A stretch of 64,000 bases of DNA from contig NZ_CP072392.1 of NCBI RefSeq assembly GCF_017742835.1, positions 4,301,695 through 4,365,694 of the forward strand, in the 5' to 3' direction. This document shows, in pieces, positions 16,640 through 25,476 of this stretch (its first letter is position 1; every line of letters starts with the position of its first letter). The notes under the pieces are model-generated. The model worked only from the letters and a program-made list of their open reading frames with translations. It searched no databases and was not told the DNA's origin. A program made the translations under genes and the position numbers. This DNA comes from Aquabacter sp. L1I39 (GTDB lineage Bacteria; Pseudomonadota; Alphaproteobacteria; Rhizobiales; Xanthobacteraceae).

Positions 16640-17809
16640 TCAGAAGGGCTGGCCGTGCCGCAGCAGGGTGAGAGCAACCGCCTGGGCGCGGGGCACCAGG
16701 GTGTCGAGGTCGCAGAACTCGTCCAGCGAATGGGCCCCGCCCCCTACCGGCCCGGTGGCGCAGAGGGTCGGGGCGCCCACGGCGGCGGTGAAGCCGCTGT
16801 CGGCCGAACCGCCGGTGGCTTCGCCGCCCACCTTCATCCCCAGGTCCCGCGCGCAGGCCACATAAGCGTGGAACAGCGCCTCGCTGGCGGGCGACTGGGC
16901 GAAGGGCAGGAAATTGCGCTTGCGGGTGATGCGCGCGGCGGTGCCCGGCAGCTCTTCCCGATCCACGATGGCGAGAATCTGCCGCCACACCTCTTCCATG
17001 GCCTCGATGGTGGCAAAGCGCACATCCACCTCCGCCTTGGCGCAGGCCGGCACCATGTTGACGGATTCCCCGCCCTTGATGAGGCCGACGGACACGGTGG
17101 TCTCGGAACCCGGCCGGCTCAGCGCCTGGAGGCTCAGCACCTTGCGGGCGAGGGCCTCGATGGCGCTGGCGCCCTTGGCCGGCTCCACGCCCGCATGGGC
17201 GGCGCGGCCGGAGACTTCCAGGGTGAAGAAGATCGCCCCCTTGCGCGCGATCACCACATTGCCATTGGGCCGGCCGGGCTCGGCGTTCAGCACCATGGCC
17301 GCGCCCTCGGCGCAGGCCTGGATGACCGAGCGCGAGGAGGGGGAGGCGATCTCCTCGTCGCTGGAATAGAGCACCTTCAGCGGCATGGGCGCGCCGCCCA
17401 AAGCGTGGAAGGCCTCGATGAGGAAGGTGTTCATGACGAGCCCGGCCTTCATGTCCGCCACCCCCGGCCCGAAGGCGCGATCGCCTTCGCGGCGGAAGGG
17501 GCGGGCGGCCACCGTGCCTTCGGGGAAGACCGTGTCCATGTGCCCGAGCAGCAGGGCATGGGGGCCGACCGTGCGGCCCGGGATCTCGGCGATAAGATTG
17601 TCCCCCTGCTCGGCGACGGGCACCGTCTGCGTGGGCACGCCTGCTGCCGCAAGATGCGCGCGGAACACGGCGCCCACACGGTCCACCCCCGCCTTGTGGT
17701 AGCTCCCGCTGTCGATGTTCACCACCTCAACCAGCAAGGCTTCCATGGCGTCGCGGCGCGCCGCGAGCCACTGGAGGACAGCGTCCTCCTCGGGGGTCAG
17801 GTCTGGCAT
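16640..17809 (-). CDS. M20 family metallopeptidase (glutamate carboxypeptidase-like)
   Basis: This is a 389-residue zinc peptidase of the M20A/CPG2 type. Zinc ligands and catalytic acids are visible: LLGHMDTVFPEG (His, Asp), GVADMKAG (bridging Asp), SSDEEIAS (catalytic Glu plus ligand Glu), NAEPGRPNG and the C-terminal GGGAHSLDE (His). The dimerisation domain lies between. Substrates of the family include N-acyl and N-carbamoyl amino acids. The ATG at 17809 is chosen; an in-frame GTG at 17842 sits right after the upstream ABC ATPase stop. It is last in the importer operon, so it probably hydrolyses the imported compound. Confidence 0.88.
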   Translation of the reverse strand: MPDLTPEEDAVLQWLAARRDAMEALLVEVVNIDSGSYHKAGVDRVGAVFRAHLAAAGVPTQTVPVAEQGDNLIAEIPGRTVGPHALLLGHMDTVFPEGTVAARPFRREGDRAFGPGVADMKAGLVMNTFLIEAFHALGGAPMPLKVLYSSDEEIASPSSRSVIQACAEGAAMVLNAEPGRPNGNVVIARKGAIFFTLEVSGRAAHAGVEPAKGASAIEALARKVLSLQALSRPGSETTVSVGLIKGGESVNMVPACAKAEVDVRFATIEAMEEVWRQILAIVDREELPGTAARITRKRNFLPFAQSPASEALFHAYVACARDLGMKVGGEATGGSADSGFTAAVGAPTLCATGPVGGGAHSLDEFCDLDTLVPRAQAVALTLLRHGQPF

Positions 17810-17845
17810 GGCGGACTGGTCTTTCTGCCGGGCGGCGCGCACGCC

Positions 17846-18955
17846 TCAGCCCCGGCTCGGGAAGGTCAGGAGGGTGTCGGGATAAAGGCCGAGGCGCATC
17901 CGGCTGCCGGGCGGTACGGCGGCGCGGGAGGCTTCTCCCGCATTGGGGGCCATGGCGATGAGGATCGCGCCCTGGCCGATATCCACATGGTAATAGGTGA
18001 CGGCGCCGGAATAGACCGGGTGGGCCAGTTCTCCCTCCAGCACCACGCAGCGGGCATGGGCGGGCGGGTCGATGACCACTTTTTCCGGCCGCACCACCAG
18101 ATCCACCGCGGCGCCCGCGCCGATGCCTTCGGTGGCTGGCACCTCCAGCGTGTGGCCGGAGACGGTGCGGATGCGGGCCGTGCCGGCGGTCACGTCTTCC
18201 ACCTTGCCAGCCACCGCATTGGTGAAGCCGATGAAGTCGGAGACGAAGCGGCTGCGGGGATGCTCATAGACATCGGAGGGGGTGCCGATCTGCACGATGC
18301 GGCCTTCCTCCATCACCACGATCCGGTCGGCGAGGGTCAGCGCCTCTTCCTGGTCGTGGGTGACGAAAACGGTGGTGATGCCCACCGCCCGCTGGAGCTG
18401 CTTGATCTCCACCTGCATCTGCTCGCGCAATTTCTTGTCGAGGGCGGCGAGTGGCTCGTCCAGGAGTAGCACGTTGGGCTTGGTGACGATGGCGCGCGCC
18501 AGCGCCACGCGCTGGCGCTGGCCGCCGGAGAGCTGGGAGGGGCGGCGCGCGCCGAAGCCGGCGAGGCGCACCTGCGCCATGGCATCCTCCACCGCCGCAC
18601 GGGTCTCGGCGGCGGGGCGGTTGCGCATGGCAAGGCCGAACGCGACATTCTCGAACACGCTCATGTGCGGGAACAGGGCATAGTTCTGGAAGACCATGCC
18701 GATGTTGCGCTTCCACGGCGCCACCTGGTTCACCAGCGTGTCGCCGATGCGGATCTCCCCCGCATCGGGCGTTTCGAGGCCGGCGATCATGCGCAACGTG
18801 GTGGTCTTGCCGCAGCCGGAGGGTCCCAGCAGGCAGACCATCTCGCCCGGCGCAATGGCGAGCGAGACGCCCCGCACCGCCAGCACCGGGCCATACCACT
18901 TCTTCACGTCGCGCAGGTCGACGCCGACGGCGTCGGTCGCGTTCAGCTTGGCCAT
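17846..18955 (-). CDS. ABC transporter ATP-binding protein (PotA-type)
   Basis: This is a 369-residue ATPase of the spermidine/putrescine/2-aminoethylphosphonate importer family. Walker A GPSGCGKTT, Q-loop FQNYALFPHM, signature LSGGQRQRV, Walker B VLLLDEP and the H-loop VFVTHDQEEAL are all intact in the first 240 residues. A TOBE domain occupies the C-terminus. It is 10 bp downstream of the binding-protein gene and belongs to the operon binding protein - ATPase - M20 peptidase, next to the two permeases. Confidence 0.95.
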   Translation of the reverse strand: MAKLNATDAVGVDLRDVKKWYGPVLAVRGVSLAIAPGEMVCLLGPSGCGKTTTLRMIAGLETPDAGEIRIGDTLVNQVAPWKRNIGMVFQNYALFPHMSVFENVAFGLAMRNRPAAETRAAVEDAMAQVRLAGFGARRPSQLSGGQRQRVALARAIVTKPNVLLLDEPLAALDKKLREQMQVEIKQLQRAVGITTVFVTHDQEEALTLADRIVVMEEGRIVQIGTPSDVYEHPRSRFVSDFIGFTNAVAGKVEDVTAGTARIRTVSGHTLEVPATEGIGAGAAVDLVVRPEKVVIDPPAHARCVVLEGELAHPVYSGAVTYYHVDIGQGAILIAMAPNAGEASRAAVPPGSRMRLGLYPDTLLTFPSRG

Positions 18956-18965
18956 GAAGACCCCG

Positions 18966-20072
18966 TCAGGACTTGAGCGTGCGGTCGATGAGGCCCTTGA
19001 GCTTCGGCATCTCGGCCGCCAGCTTCACGAAGTCGGGCCGGATCAGCTTCTTGATCGCCTCGTCGGCGGTGACGATGGCCGGGTTCGACTTCAGCGCCTC
19101 GGGGATCTGCACCTTGGTGCTGGCGGGCGAGTAGAAGCCGCGGGTGATCCAGGCCAGCTGGCATTCATCGGAGAGCCAGGTGTTCAGATAGATCTGGGTG
19201 AGCTTGCTCACCGCAGGCGAGAAGCCTGCGCAGACCTGCATGTGGCCGGTCCACTGGACGCCGCCTTCCTTGGGGATGGTGAAGGCGACATTCTTGCCCT
19301 GGGACTTGGCCATGGCGGTCCAGGAGCCCCAGTGCGGGGCGAGCCACATCTCGCCGCGGCTGACCAGATCCTCCTCGCCCGTGGGCGAGTTCACCCAGGC
19401 GCCGATATTCTCCTTGTAGGGCTCCCACGCCTTGATGCCGGCCACCACGTCCGGCCCCTTGCCGGCGACCACTCCGGCCATGATGTAGGCGTCGTAATAG
19501 GCGTCCCACATGGAGACGCGGCCCTTATATTTGGGGTTCCAGAGGTCGGTCCAGGACTTGGGTTCTTCCACCTTGTCCGGGTTGTACATGATGCCGAATG
19601 GGGACAGGTGGAAGGGAATGCCGAAGCCACCGGGGGTGGTGAGGTCCTTCGGCAGGTTGGCCGCGTTGGGCACCAGCGACATGTCGAAATGGGCCCACAT
19701 CTTGTCGTTGATGCCGCGCTGGGCGAACAGGTCGTTCACCATGGCGCCGCTGATCACCGGGTTGGACCGCTGGGCCAGCATCTTCGGATAGGCCACTGCA
19801 TTGGAGGCGGCCTCGAAGGTCACGGCCGTCTTCGGGTAGCTCTTATTGAACATGGGGACGGTGACGTCCTTCAGGATCTCCGGCACCACGCCCGGCTGGG
19901 ACAGGATGGTGAGCTGGGCCACCTCCGCGTCGGTCGCCTGGGCGAGGGCCTCGGCGAGCTGAAGGAAGGCGGTGCCACCCGCGCCGAGCGCGGCCATGCC
20001 CTTCAGGATGGAGCGGCGGCTGGCCTGGCCTGCGAAGGAGCGCAGGATGTCCTTGGTGTCGTCGGAGCTCAT
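18966..20072 (-). CDS. ABC transporter substrate-binding protein (PotD-type), Tat-exported
   Basis: This is a 368-residue periplasmic binding protein of the PotD/SBP_bac_8 class. Unlike most PotD proteins it has a twin-arginine leader (SRRSILKGMAALGAGG, about residues 18-33), so it is probably folded before export. Mature-domain features include FGIPFHLSPFGIMYNPDKV and a WxPxYKG-like WNPKYKGRVSMWD hinge motif. Ligand choice (polyamine, other cationic amine or amide) cannot be read. It sits between permease PotC and the ATPase. Confidence 0.92.
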   Translation of the reverse strand: MSSDDTKDILRSFAGQASRRSILKGMAALGAGGTAFLQLAEALAQATDAEVAQLTILSQPGVVPEILKDVTVPMFNKSYPKTAVTFEAASNAVAYPKMLAQRSNPVISGAMVNDLFAQRGINDKMWAHFDMSLVPNAANLPKDLTTPGGFGIPFHLSPFGIMYNPDKVEEPKSWTDLWNPKYKGRVSMWDAYYDAYIMAGVVAGKGPDVVAGIKAWEPYKENIGAWVNSPTGEEDLVSRGEMWLAPHWGSWTAMAKSQGKNVAFTIPKEGGVQWTGHMQVCAGFSPAVSKLTQIYLNTWLSDECQLAWITRGFYSPASTKVQIPEALKSNPAIVTADEAIKKLIRPDFVKLAAEMPKLKGLIDRTLKS

Positions 20073-20109
20073 CTGGTCTTCCCTTCTGGTGCGTGTTGCG
20101 GGGGACGCG

Positions 20110-20940
20110 TCACGAGAATTGCTTGCCCAGCCCCACCAGCTTCTCGATGACGAGGATCGCCACCGAGGTGATGATGAGGAGGATGGTGGAGATGGCGGCG
20201 ATGGTGGGGTCGAGGCTGAACTCGGCGTAATTGTACATTTCGAGCGGCAGCGTCATCATGCCCGGCCCCACCAGGAACATGGACACGGTGAACTCGTCGA
20301 AGGAGACGATGAGGGCAAAGGTCGCCCCCGCCAGAAGCCCCGGCCGCATGAGCGGCAGCGTCACATGGCGGAAGGTCTTCCAGCGATTGGCGCCCAGCGT
20401 ATAGGCGGCCTCCCCGAGCGCCCGGTCGATCTCAGACAAGGTGGCCACGGCCGTGCGCAGCACATAGGGGAAGGTCAGCACGGTGTGGGCGAGGGCAAGG
20501 CCCCAGAAGCTGCGGAGCAGGCCCATGGGGGCGAGCATCAGCGCCACCGCCGCGCCCAGCACGATGGCCGGGAAGATGAGCGGCGTCATGAAGAAGGTGA
20601 CGAGGCTGTCGCGGCCGGGAAACTGGTGCCGCACCAGCCCCACCGCCGCCAGCGTGCCCGCCACCAGCGAGAGCGCCGTGGCGAAGACCGCGATGGCGGC
20701 GCTGAGCGCGAATGCGCTGGCAAATTCCGGCCGCGCCCAGATGTTGGCGAACCAGCGCAGCGAGAAGCCGTGGGGCGGGAAGCTCAGCGAGACATCGTCG
20801 CTGAAGGCCAGCGGCACCACGATGAAGATGGGCAGCGCCAGGAAGAGAAGCACCGCCACCACATAGGCGTTCAGCAGGCGCTCGCTCGCCGGTGCGCGGG
20901 CGGCGTGGGGCGGCGGGGGATCGAGGGAGATGTCCGACAT
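20110..20940 (-). CDS. ABC transporter permease (PotC-type)
   Basis: This is a 276-residue inner-membrane permease with six predicted helices. The EAA loop (GEAAYTLGANRWKTFRHVTLPLMRPG, about residues 180-205) contacts the ATPase. It is 9 bp downstream of the PotB-type permease and 37 bp before the binding-protein gene. Confidence 0.94.
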   Translation of the reverse strand: MSDISLDPPPPHAARAPASERLLNAYVVAVLLFLALPIFIVVPLAFSDDVSLSFPPHGFSLRWFANIWARPEFASAFALSAAIAVFATALSLVAGTLAAVGLVRHQFPGRDSLVTFFMTPLIFPAIVLGAAVALMLAPMGLLRSFWGLALAHTVLTFPYVLRTAVATLSEIDRALGEAAYTLGANRWKTFRHVTLPLMRPGLLAGATFALIVSFDEFTVSMFLVGPGMMTLPLEMYNYAEFSLDPTIAAISTILLIITSVAILVIEKLVGLGKQFS

Positions 20941-20949
20941 GCGCGCCTC

Positions 20950-21864
20950 CTATCGCCGTGCGTGACGGCGCAGGAACAGGCCGTAGAGGGTCAGGACCAC
21001 CAGCGTGCCGAAGGTCAGGACCATGGCCACCGCCGCGCCCGTGGGCCAATCCACCAGCACCACCATCTGTTCGTGAATGGTCATGGCCATCACTGTCACC
21101 TTGCCGCGCCCCAGCATGACCGGCGTCACATAGGCCCCCACCGTCAGGCAGAAGACGATGACCGAGCCGGACGCGATGCCCTGCACCGACAAAGGCAGCG
21201 TCACCTTCAGGAAGGTGCGCACGGGATTGGCGCCCATGACCTTGGCCGCCTCCGCATAGGCCGGGTCGATCTTGCCCAGCACCGAGGCCACCGAGAGCAC
21301 CATGAACGGGATGAGGATGTGCACCATGCCCGCCACCACGCTCCAAAAGCTCTGCATGAGCCGCAGCGGGGTATCGATGATGCCGAGCGCGGTGAGCAAA
21401 GCGTTGATGAAGCCCTCATTGCCCAGGATGATGGTCCAGCCGATGGAGCGCACGATGATGGAGACCATCAGCGGCGAGATCACCCCGAGGAACACCAGGT
21501 GCTTCCAGCGCGAGCGGGACCGCGCGAGGAACCAGGCCACCGGATAGCCGATCACCGCGGTAATGGCGGTCACCACCACCGCAAGCGAGAAGGTCCGCCC
21601 GATGATGCGCAGGAAATAGGGGTCGGTGAGGACGGTCTGGAAAAATTCGAGCGTCAGGCCGGTGGGATCGGGGAAGCGATCCAGCACCGACATGCGCGCC
21701 ATCATGAGGAAGGGCCACACCAGCCCCACGCCCAAGAGCAGCACTGCCGGCCCGAGCAAGGCGGCCAGCGAGACGATCCGACCGAAATCCACCCGCCGGG
21801 GCGGCGCTTCGTCGGGCCGTTCCGCGCGTGCCGCGTTAGCCGCCAGGGCGCCGGTGCCGCTCAT
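20950..21864 (-). CDS. ABC transporter permease (PotB-type)
   Basis: This is a 304-residue six-helix permease. Its N-terminal first helix follows a charged, Arg-rich tail, and the EAA loop reads EAAKVMGANPVRTFLKVTLPL near residue 225. It pairs with the PotC-type gene as the two membrane halves of the importer. It is 36 bp after the NodB-like hydrolase gene on the same strand. Confidence 0.94.
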   Translation of the reverse strand: MSGTGALAANAARAERPDEAPPRRVDFGRIVSLAALLGPAVLLLGVGLVWPFLMMARMSVLDRFPDPTGLTLEFFQTVLTDPYFLRIIGRTFSLAVVVTAITAVIGYPVAWFLARSRSRWKHLVFLGVISPLMVSIIVRSIGWTIILGNEGFINALLTALGIIDTPLRLMQSFWSVVAGMVHILIPFMVLSVASVLGKIDPAYAEAAKVMGANPVRTFLKVTLPLSVQGIASGSVIVFCLTVGAYVTPVMLGRGKVTVMAMTIHEQMVVLVDWPTGAAVAMVLTFGTLVVLTLYGLFLRRHARR

Positions 21865-21900
21865 GGCCGGCCTCCGGCCGATGCGGGGCGGGCAGGGAAC

Positions 21901-22800
21901 TCAGGCCGCATGGTCGCGCGCCCATTCCACCACTTGCGCGTGGGTGCCGAACCACACATCGCCCCGCGCCTTGGCGTGCCGGATCAGCTCCTCCAGGATG
22001 AAGATGCGGGAGCGATAGCCGGTCATGTGGGGGTGCATGGTGATCTGGCAGATGCCGCCTTCCTCGTACGCGCCATCGAATTCGCGGCGGAAGATGTCCA
22101 GCACGTCGGTGGGCGGCGTATAGGGCCGCAGCGACTGGAAGCGATGCATCATGAAATAGACCGCGTCGTCGCGGATCCATTCCACCGGCAGCTCCAGCAC
22201 GCCGCTCGGCTCGCCATCCAGCAGCAGCTCGTAGCAATCCACGTCCGCCATGAGGGAGGAATCGTAGAGGAGGCCCATTTCCTTCTCGATCTTCAGGGTG
22301 GAGGGGCTGAAGTCCCAGGAGGGGGTGCGCAGGCCCACCGGGCGCACGCCGGTGATCTGCTCCAGCGTGTCGGTGGAGCGCAGCATGAGGTCGCGCTCGT
22401 CCTCATAGGGCAGCACGGAATTCAGCTCGTGGATCCAGCCGTGAATGCCGATCTCATGCCCCTCGGCGACGATGCGGCGCTGCTCGTCCGGGTGCAGGAG
22501 GGCGACCACGGCGGGCACGTAGAAGGTGGCCTTCACATCATATTTGGCGAGCAGATTGAGGATGCGCGGCACCGCCACGCGCGCCCCATATTCGCCCCAG
22601 GACATGCGGCCGATGGACTTGCCGCCATCGCGCAGTTCCGAGGTCTCGTGGTCGCTGTCGAAGGAGAGCGCCACGGCGCAGCGCGCGCCGCCGGGCCAGG
22701 AGGTGGGACGCAGGGCACGGCCGGCGCGCACCTGGTTGACGATGCGGCGCCACTGCTCTTCCGGCCACTGCCAGGGTTCGAGCTTCGGGGTGTCGCTCAT
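21901..22800 (-). CDS. polysaccharide deacetylase (NodB-fold) family hydrolase, possibly cyclic imidase
   Basis: This 299-residue protein has a single NodB-homology domain. Metal-site elements are visible: ALSFDSDHET (Asp-Asp), the EIGIHGWIHE block (His pair spaced by four residues) and PVGLRTPSWDFS. There is no signal peptide or cell-wall-binding domain, so it is cytosolic. Length and layout match Helicobacter PgdA and the cytosolic cyclic-imide hydrolase/allantoinase (PuuE) branch, not secreted chitin or peptidoglycan deacetylases. Placement with an importer, M20 peptidase and HyuAB favours hydrolysis of a cyclic amide or imide. The ATG at 22800 is chosen; longer in-frame starts run into the SDR gene. 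Confidence 0.85.
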   Translation of the reverse strand: MSDTPKLEPWQWPEEQWRRIVNQVRAGRALRPTSWPGGARCAVALSFDSDHETSELRDGGKSIGRMSWGEYGARVAVPRILNLLAKYDVKATFYVPAVVALLHPDEQRRIVAEGHEIGIHGWIHELNSVLPYEDERDLMLRSTDTLEQITGVRPVGLRTPSWDFSPSTLKIEKEMGLLYDSSLMADVDCYELLLDGEPSGVLELPVEWIRDDAVYFMMHRFQSLRPYTPPTDVLDIFRREFDGAYEEGGICQITMHPHMTGYRSRIFILEELIRHAKARGDVWFGTHAQVVEWARDHAA

Positions 22801-22825
22801 GGGCGCGCTCCTATCGGGCTTCGGC

Positions 22826-23626
22826 TCAGCTGGCGGCGGGATTGGGGGTGCCGGCGCGTTGCAGCGGGCGGCCGGCCAGGAAGCCGCCATCCACCACCAC
22901 GCATTCCGCATTCATGAAGGCGGCGTCGGGGGAGAGCAGGAAGGCCACCACGCCGGAAATGTCCGCGGGCACGCCAATGCGACCGCTCGGGATCATGGTC
23001 AGAAATTGCTGGCGATAGGCGCCCGACACCTGGCCCTCCCGCACCTCGATGAGGCCGGGGGCCACCGCATTCACGCGGATGCCGAGGTCCCGCCATTCCA
23101 GGGCGAGGCCCTTGGTGAGCATGACCACGCCGCCCTTTGAGGCGGCATAGTGCACCGCCCCGGCGCGGGCGGAAAAGGCCGCCGTGGAGGCGAGGTTGAC
23201 GATGGCGCCGCCCCCGCCCGCATCCCGCCGCAGCCGGGCGAAGGCCTGGCAGGCGAAGAAGGTGCCCTTCAGATTGACGTCCAGCACCACGTCCCAGTCC
23301 TCTTCCCGCATGTCGATGGCGGACACGTCGGGATAGATGCCGGCGCTGTTCACCAGCGCGTCGGGGGTGCCAAGGTCGCGGGCAAGCGCCGCGAAGGCGT
23401 CGCCGACGGCCGCAATTGCGCGCATGTCAGGGGCGTAGGCACGCGCAACAGGGCCGTCGGCAGACAGGGTGGCGGCGAGGCTTTCCACCTCGCCGGCTTC
23501 GCGGTCGAGGAGGGCGAGGCGATAACCCTCCTGGTGAAGGCGCTCGGCCACCGCACGGCCGATGCCGCGCGCCGCGCCGGTGACGACGGCGAGGGGAGCA
23601 AGAGGGGCGGTGGCGTCGGCGCTCAT
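22826..23626 (-). CDS. SDR family oxidoreductase
   Basis: This is a 266-residue classical short-chain dehydrogenase. The NAD(P)-binding TGAARGIG motif is near residues 16-23, NSAG follows, and the catalytic Ser and YAASK motif (Tyr/Lys) lie around residues 155-175. The C-terminal substrate loop does not identify the substrate. It lies between the NodB-fold hydrolase and a second SDR on the same strand, with short gaps, and is probably co-transcribed from the RpiR-controlled promoter. Confidence 0.9.
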   Translation of the reverse strand: MSADATAPLAPLAVVTGAARGIGRAVAERLHQEGYRLALLDREAGEVESLAATLSADGPVARAYAPDMRAIAAVGDAFAALARDLGTPDALVNSAGIYPDVSAIDMREEDWDVVLDVNLKGTFFACQAFARLRRDAGGGGAIVNLASTAAFSARAGAVHYAASKGGVVMLTKGLALEWRDLGIRVNAVAPGLIEVREGQVSGAYRQQFLTMIPSGRIGVPADISGVVAFLLSPDAAFMNAECVVVDGGFLAGRPLQRAGTPNPAAS

Positions 23627-23662
23627 GGGATGATCCTCAAGGTCGCGGGAAAGAGGGCGGCA

Positions 23663-24418
23663 TCAGTTGACCCACTGGCCGCCATCCACATCGATGATCT
23701 CGCCGGTGATGAAATTGGGCTCCACTGTCGCCAGGAAGGCCACCACCACGGCGATGTCCAAGGGCGTGCCGATGCGCGCCAGCGGGATGGTGCCGGTGAT
23801 GGCCTCGCGCCTGGCGTCGATGAGCGCGCGGGTGAGGTTGGTCTCGATGGAGCCGGGGCAGATGGCGTTGACGGTCACATGGGGCGCCAGTTCCTTGGCG
23901 AGCGCCCGCGTCAGGCCCTGCACGCCGGCCTTGGAGGCGGCATAGGCGAACTTGCTCACCGCCGAGGGGGCGCCGCCCGTGCCGGCGCTCACCGACGACA
24001 TGTTGATGATGCGCCCACCCTTCTGCTCCACCATGCCGGCGGCCACCGCCTTGCACCAGTTGAAATGGCCCTTCAGGTTCACGGCGATGGTGCGGTCGAA
24101 TTCCGCCTCGGTGATCTCCAGAAGATTCTTGGGCTGGGAGATGCCGGCATTGTTGACCAGCACATCCACCCGCCCCCAGCGGGCGGCCACTGAGCCCGCC
24201 AGAACCTGCACCTGATCGAAATCCGCCACGTCACCGCGCAGCGCCAGCGCGCCGGGGCCAAAGCCACCCACCGCTTGCGTCGCCTCGTCCAGATCGTCGC
24301 TGTCCAGGTCCGCGAGAGCCACGCGAAAGCCCTTCTTGGCCAGTTCCTCGGCGCAGGCGCGGCCGATGCCGCGGGCGGCTCCGGTGACGATGGCGACGGG
24401 ATCGTCGGGCAGAGGCAT
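23663..24418 (-). CDS. SDR family oxidoreductase (FabG-like)
   Basis: This is a 251-residue classical SDR with TGAARGIG, DVADFDQ, NNAGIS, NMSSVSAG and the YAASKAG catalytic block. The C-terminal DVDGGQW ending is typical of 3-oxoacyl-ACP-reductase-like enzymes of catabolic clusters. The ATG at 24418 is chosen because an upstream in-frame start adds a non-conserved Arg/Pro stretch. It is the first gene of the long minus-strand operon running to the M20 peptidase and is divergent from the RpiR regulator. Confidence 0.9.
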   Translation of the reverse strand: MPLPDDPVAIVTGAARGIGRACAEELAKKGFRVALADLDSDDLDEATQAVGGFGPGALALRGDVADFDQVQVLAGSVAARWGRVDVLVNNAGISQPKNLLEITEAEFDRTIAVNLKGHFNWCKAVAAGMVEQKGGRIINMSSVSAGTGGAPSAVSKFAYAASKAGVQGLTRALAKELAPHVTVNAICPGSIETNLTRALIDARREAITGTIPLARIGTPLDIAVVVAFLATVEPNFITGEIIDVDGGQWVN

Positions 24419-24485
24419 TGCAGGCCCTCTTATGTCAGCGGAAGGCCTCCATCGGCCCTGCAAAGGGGGCGCGGTGGAAGCTGAT

Positions 24486-24499
24486 GAAACTAATGTTTC
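24486..24499. promoter_or_regulatory. candidate RpiR operator between SDR operon and rpiR
   Basis: A perfect 5-bp inverted repeat GAAAC-TAAT-GTTTC lies in an AT-rich island (about 24480-24540) in otherwise GC-rich DNA, between the divergent SDR and RpiR-family genes. Arms of the TGAAA/TTTC type separated by four bases are common for RpiR/MurR regulators. No experimental link is available. Confidence 0.4.
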
Positions 24500-24617
24500 T
24501 CAATCTAAGTTTCGTGTAAAGAACATTTCATTCGCAGCCCTTGCGCAAAATGTGGACGTTGGCGAACGTGGCTTCACATGTGGCTCGGGCATGGGGTGAA
24601 CGGGGTTGAGGCAGCAT

Positions 24618-25472
24618 ATGACGCTCATGGAGCGCCTGGAGGCCGCGCAGGCGAATTTCACCGCGCGGGAACAGGACATCGCCCATTATCTCGCCCGCAA
24701 CTATCCCCAGGCGATCCTGCAATCGGCCTCCGCCATCGCCCGCACCACGGGCATCAGCGCCGCCACCGTGGTGCGTTTCTTCGCCAAGCTCGGCTATGAC
24801 AGCTTCGCCCAGGCCCAGGACGAGATCCGACGCGAAGTGGCCACCAAGCTGAATTCGCCGGTGGACCGCATCGGCCTCGTGGACGACCCCTCCGCTTCTA
24901 CCGCCGAGTTTCTCGCCCGGCATCTGGCGGCGGAGACCGACAATCTGAAGACCACCTTCGGCCAGGTGGACCCGGCCGCCTTCGACGCGGTGGTGGCCGC
25001 CCTGCTGGCCGCGCGGGGGCGCATCTATGTGCTCGGCGAGAAGGACAGCTACGCCATCGCCTATTTCATCTTTTCCCATCTCAATCTGTGCCGCCGCGAC
25101 GTGGTGCTGCTGGAAACCGGGCAGGCCATGCTGGCGGACCGGCTGTTGTGGGTGCGGCCCGAGGACCTGCTCATCTGCGTGTCCATCCGCCGCTACAGCC
25201 CCAACGGGCTGAAGGCGGCGGGCCATTTCCAGGCACTGGGCGCGCCGGTGGTGGCGCTGACTGATTCCCCACTCTCGCCTTTGGTGCCGCTCGCCCGCCA
25301 CCGTCTCATCGTTGAGACGGTGAGCGTGTCGGTGTTCGATTCCTTCACCGCCCTCATGAGTCTGGCCGGCGCCCTGGTGGGGGTCGCCGCCCGCCGCAGC
25401 CGCGACACCCTGCCGGCCACATTGAAGCGCGGCCAGGAGCTCTGGAACCGCTTCAACACATTCCTGGAGTGA
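24618..25472 (+). CDS. MurR/RpiR family transcriptional regulator
   Basis: This 284-residue regulator has an N-terminal RpiR HTH domain (about residues 1-80, with ISAATVVRFFAKLGYDSFAQ) and a C-terminal SIS domain (about 125-260) in place of a sugar-phosphate binding fold. The SIS core reads GRIYVLGEKDSYAIAYF, somewhat divergent from sugar-phosphate binders, so the effector may not be a sugar phosphate. The ATG at 24618 has GAGG 6-7 nt upstream. Standing alone on the plus strand between two minus-strand blocks, it is the likely local controller of the cyclic amide/imide locus. Confidence 0.92.
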   Translation: MTLMERLEAAQANFTAREQDIAHYLARNYPQAILQSASAIARTTGISAATVVRFFAKLGYDSFAQAQDEIRREVATKLNSPVDRIGLVDDPSASTAEFLARHLAAETDNLKTTFGQVDPAAFDAVVAALLAARGRIYVLGEKDSYAIAYFIFSHLNLCRRDVVLLETGQAMLADRLLWVRPEDLLICVSIRRYSPNGLKAAGHFQALGAPVVALTDSPLSPLVPLARHRLIVETVSVSVFDSFTALMSLAGALVGVAARRSRDTLPATLKRGQELWNRFNTFLE

Positions 25473-25476
25473 AGGC

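Noticed and set aside
19972..22917. A 981-codon open frame on the plus strand
   Set aside because: It is antisense to the permease and NodB-fold genes, with low-complexity His/Gln/Arg-rich translation; the minus-strand genes have clear families.
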